From NCBI GenBank assembly GCA_947497635.1, contig CANMHZ010000066.1, positions 1 to 6,550 on the forward strand: DNA of 6,550 nt, read 5' to 3'. How positions within the stretch are numbered: the stretch's first letter is position 1; each line of letters opens with the position of its first letter. The position numbers and the translations under genes were made by a program. Positions 6,212 through 6,550 of this stretch are shown piece by piece. The notes under the pieces were generated by a model. It saw only the letters and a list, made by a program, of their open reading frames with translations. It was not told the DNA's origin and ran no database searches. The DNA comes from Helicobacteraceae bacterium (lineage in GTDB: Bacteria; Campylobacterota; Campylobacteria; Campylobacterales; Sulfurimonadaceae).

Positions 6212-6282
6212 TGGGCTACGCGATCAAATTCTATCCCGATGTCGTTTATAAAACGGCATTAAAACGAAGGAGTCTGTTGTGA
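6211..6282 (+). pseudogene. RelE/ParE-type toxin remnant, N-terminal 23 codons only
   Basis: The ATG overlaps the antitoxin stop (TAATG), the usual spacing in toxin-antitoxin operons. The frame begins MGYAIKFYPDVVYKTALKR and stops at TGA 6280-6282. M-x-Y-x-I-K-F-x-P is the typical first beta strand of RelE/ParE-superfamily toxins, which are normally about 85-100 aa. After about residue 19 the likeness ends, so the catalytic core and C-terminus are lost. It therefore looks like the stub of the toxin partner of the preceding antitoxin remnant. The assignment rests on a short segment plus gene order. Confidence 0.55.
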
Positions 6283-6323
6283 CACAAATTTTACAGATTT
6301 TGAAGATAAAAACGATAGAATAG
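6267..6323 (+). other. Strong ribosome binding site and GTG leading to a 14-codon frame
   Basis: AAGGAG at 6267-6272 lies 6 bases before GTG 6279, an ideal initiation signal. The frame it opens ends after 14 codons at TAG 6321-6323. The much longer open frame downstream is offset by one base from it (a -1 relation). This suggests that the signal belonged to the gene at the right edge and that one base has been lost, or two gained, just after the start. A real short leader peptide is a less likely alternative. Confidence 0.4.
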
Positions 6324-6550
6324 TATTTTTACAAAGCACGACGGATGAAAGTATTCTCCATGAGATCAAAAAAGCTTCGAATTTGGTTGTTACGTCGGTG
6401 AATGAGAAAACGTTAAGCCCTCAAAGATTAAAAGAGATATTTACTAATGTCACTAACAATCAAGACCGAGATTATAAAATATATCAAGCGACCAAAGAAG
6501 ATTATTCACAACATGTAATAGCTGTGCTCTTGGGGTTTTCTCAGCCATAT
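6281..6550 (+). CDS. Unidentified partial open frame, probably broken at its 5' end
   Basis: The frame is open from 6263 (after TAA 6260-6262) to the end of the window, and from 6281 gives 90 codons of protein-like sequence. It includes RIVFLQSTTDESILHEIKKA, then SNLVVTSVNEKTLSPQRLKE, and ends with IAVLLGFSQPY. I recognise no family. The mix of hydrophobic strand-like segments (RIVFL, NLVVTSV, VIAVLLGF) and polar helices suggests a globular cytosolic alpha/beta protein. There is no ATG, GTG or TTG in frame before TTG 6383, whereas a strong ribosome binding site with GTG 6279 sits in the neighbouring frame, so a single-base indel near 6283 would explain the arrangement. Sampled G+C at 6421-6480 is 15 of 60, much lower than 31 of 60 in mutS2 at 3841-3900, which suggests foreign origin. 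The gene continues beyond the window. Confidence 0.45.

Noticed and set aside
6286..6293. AAATTTTA as a programmed -1 slippery site at the right edge
   Set aside because: The bases do not fit X XXY YYZ in the frame set by GTG 6279, and no downstream stimulatory structure is evident; a simple indel is the simpler explanation.
1..6550. CRISPR array, tRNA, rRNA or insertion sequence
   Set aside because: I saw no regularly spaced repeats, no cloverleaf-like sequence with a T-loop, and no transposase-like reading frame or terminal inverted repeats; the intergenic gaps are short.

Overview
The window looks like chromosomal DNA of a campylobacterotal (epsilonproteobacterial) species. The main evidence is the MurC protein: its P-loop GAHGKS and the motifs EADESD, EPEH, GIKKRFD and GFGAGD are, as I recall them, those of the Helicobacter pylori type. 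It is followed directly by a MutS2 with the variant Walker A GVNAGGKT. Base composition is moderate to AT-rich. Genus is not determinable by eye; a Sulfurimonas/Sulfuricurvum-like relative is an inference only. All convincing genes are on the plus strand.

Layout. Bases 1-33 may hold the last codons of an upstream gene. Bases 26-487 encode a small, acidic, unrecognised cytosolic protein with a strong ribosome binding site. Bases 529-1246 hold an overlapping MNT nucleotidyltransferase / HEPN pair, a MntA-HepT-like toxin-antitoxin module. It is locally AT-rich and wedged directly in front of murC. Bases 1264-4807 hold the housekeeping pair murC (UDP-N-acetylmuramate--L-alanine ligase) and mutS2 (MutS2 ATPase with C-terminal Smr nuclease domain), whose reading frames overlap or nearly touch. 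Bases 4829-5386 encode a Fic AMP-transferase with a C-terminal self-inhibitory motif (class III, NmFic-like).

A perfect consensus sigma-70 promoter at 5420-5448 drives a complete YefM-YoeB toxin-antitoxin operon (5476-5990). Next come the remains of a second Phd/RelE-type module: an antitoxin lacking its N-terminal half (about 6020-6211) and a toxin cut off after 23 codons (6211-6282). The right edge is markedly AT-rich and carries an open frame that runs off the window without a proper start codon, probably a frameshifted or truncated gene.

The functional theme is a conserved cell wall/DNA maintenance operon (murC-mutS2) flanked on both sides by stress or toxin modules: MNT-HEPN upstream, then Fic, YefM-YoeB and a decayed Phd-RelE module downstream. 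Two of these, MntA and Fic, belong to unrelated families that both transfer nucleotides to proteins. I found no RNA genes, CRISPR arrays, insertion sequences or convincing intrinsic terminators. Nothing here clearly proves a new biological system. The best candidates for a second look are the density of toxin modules around murC-mutS2, the HEPN active-site variant, the decaying module and the unidentified frame at the right edge.
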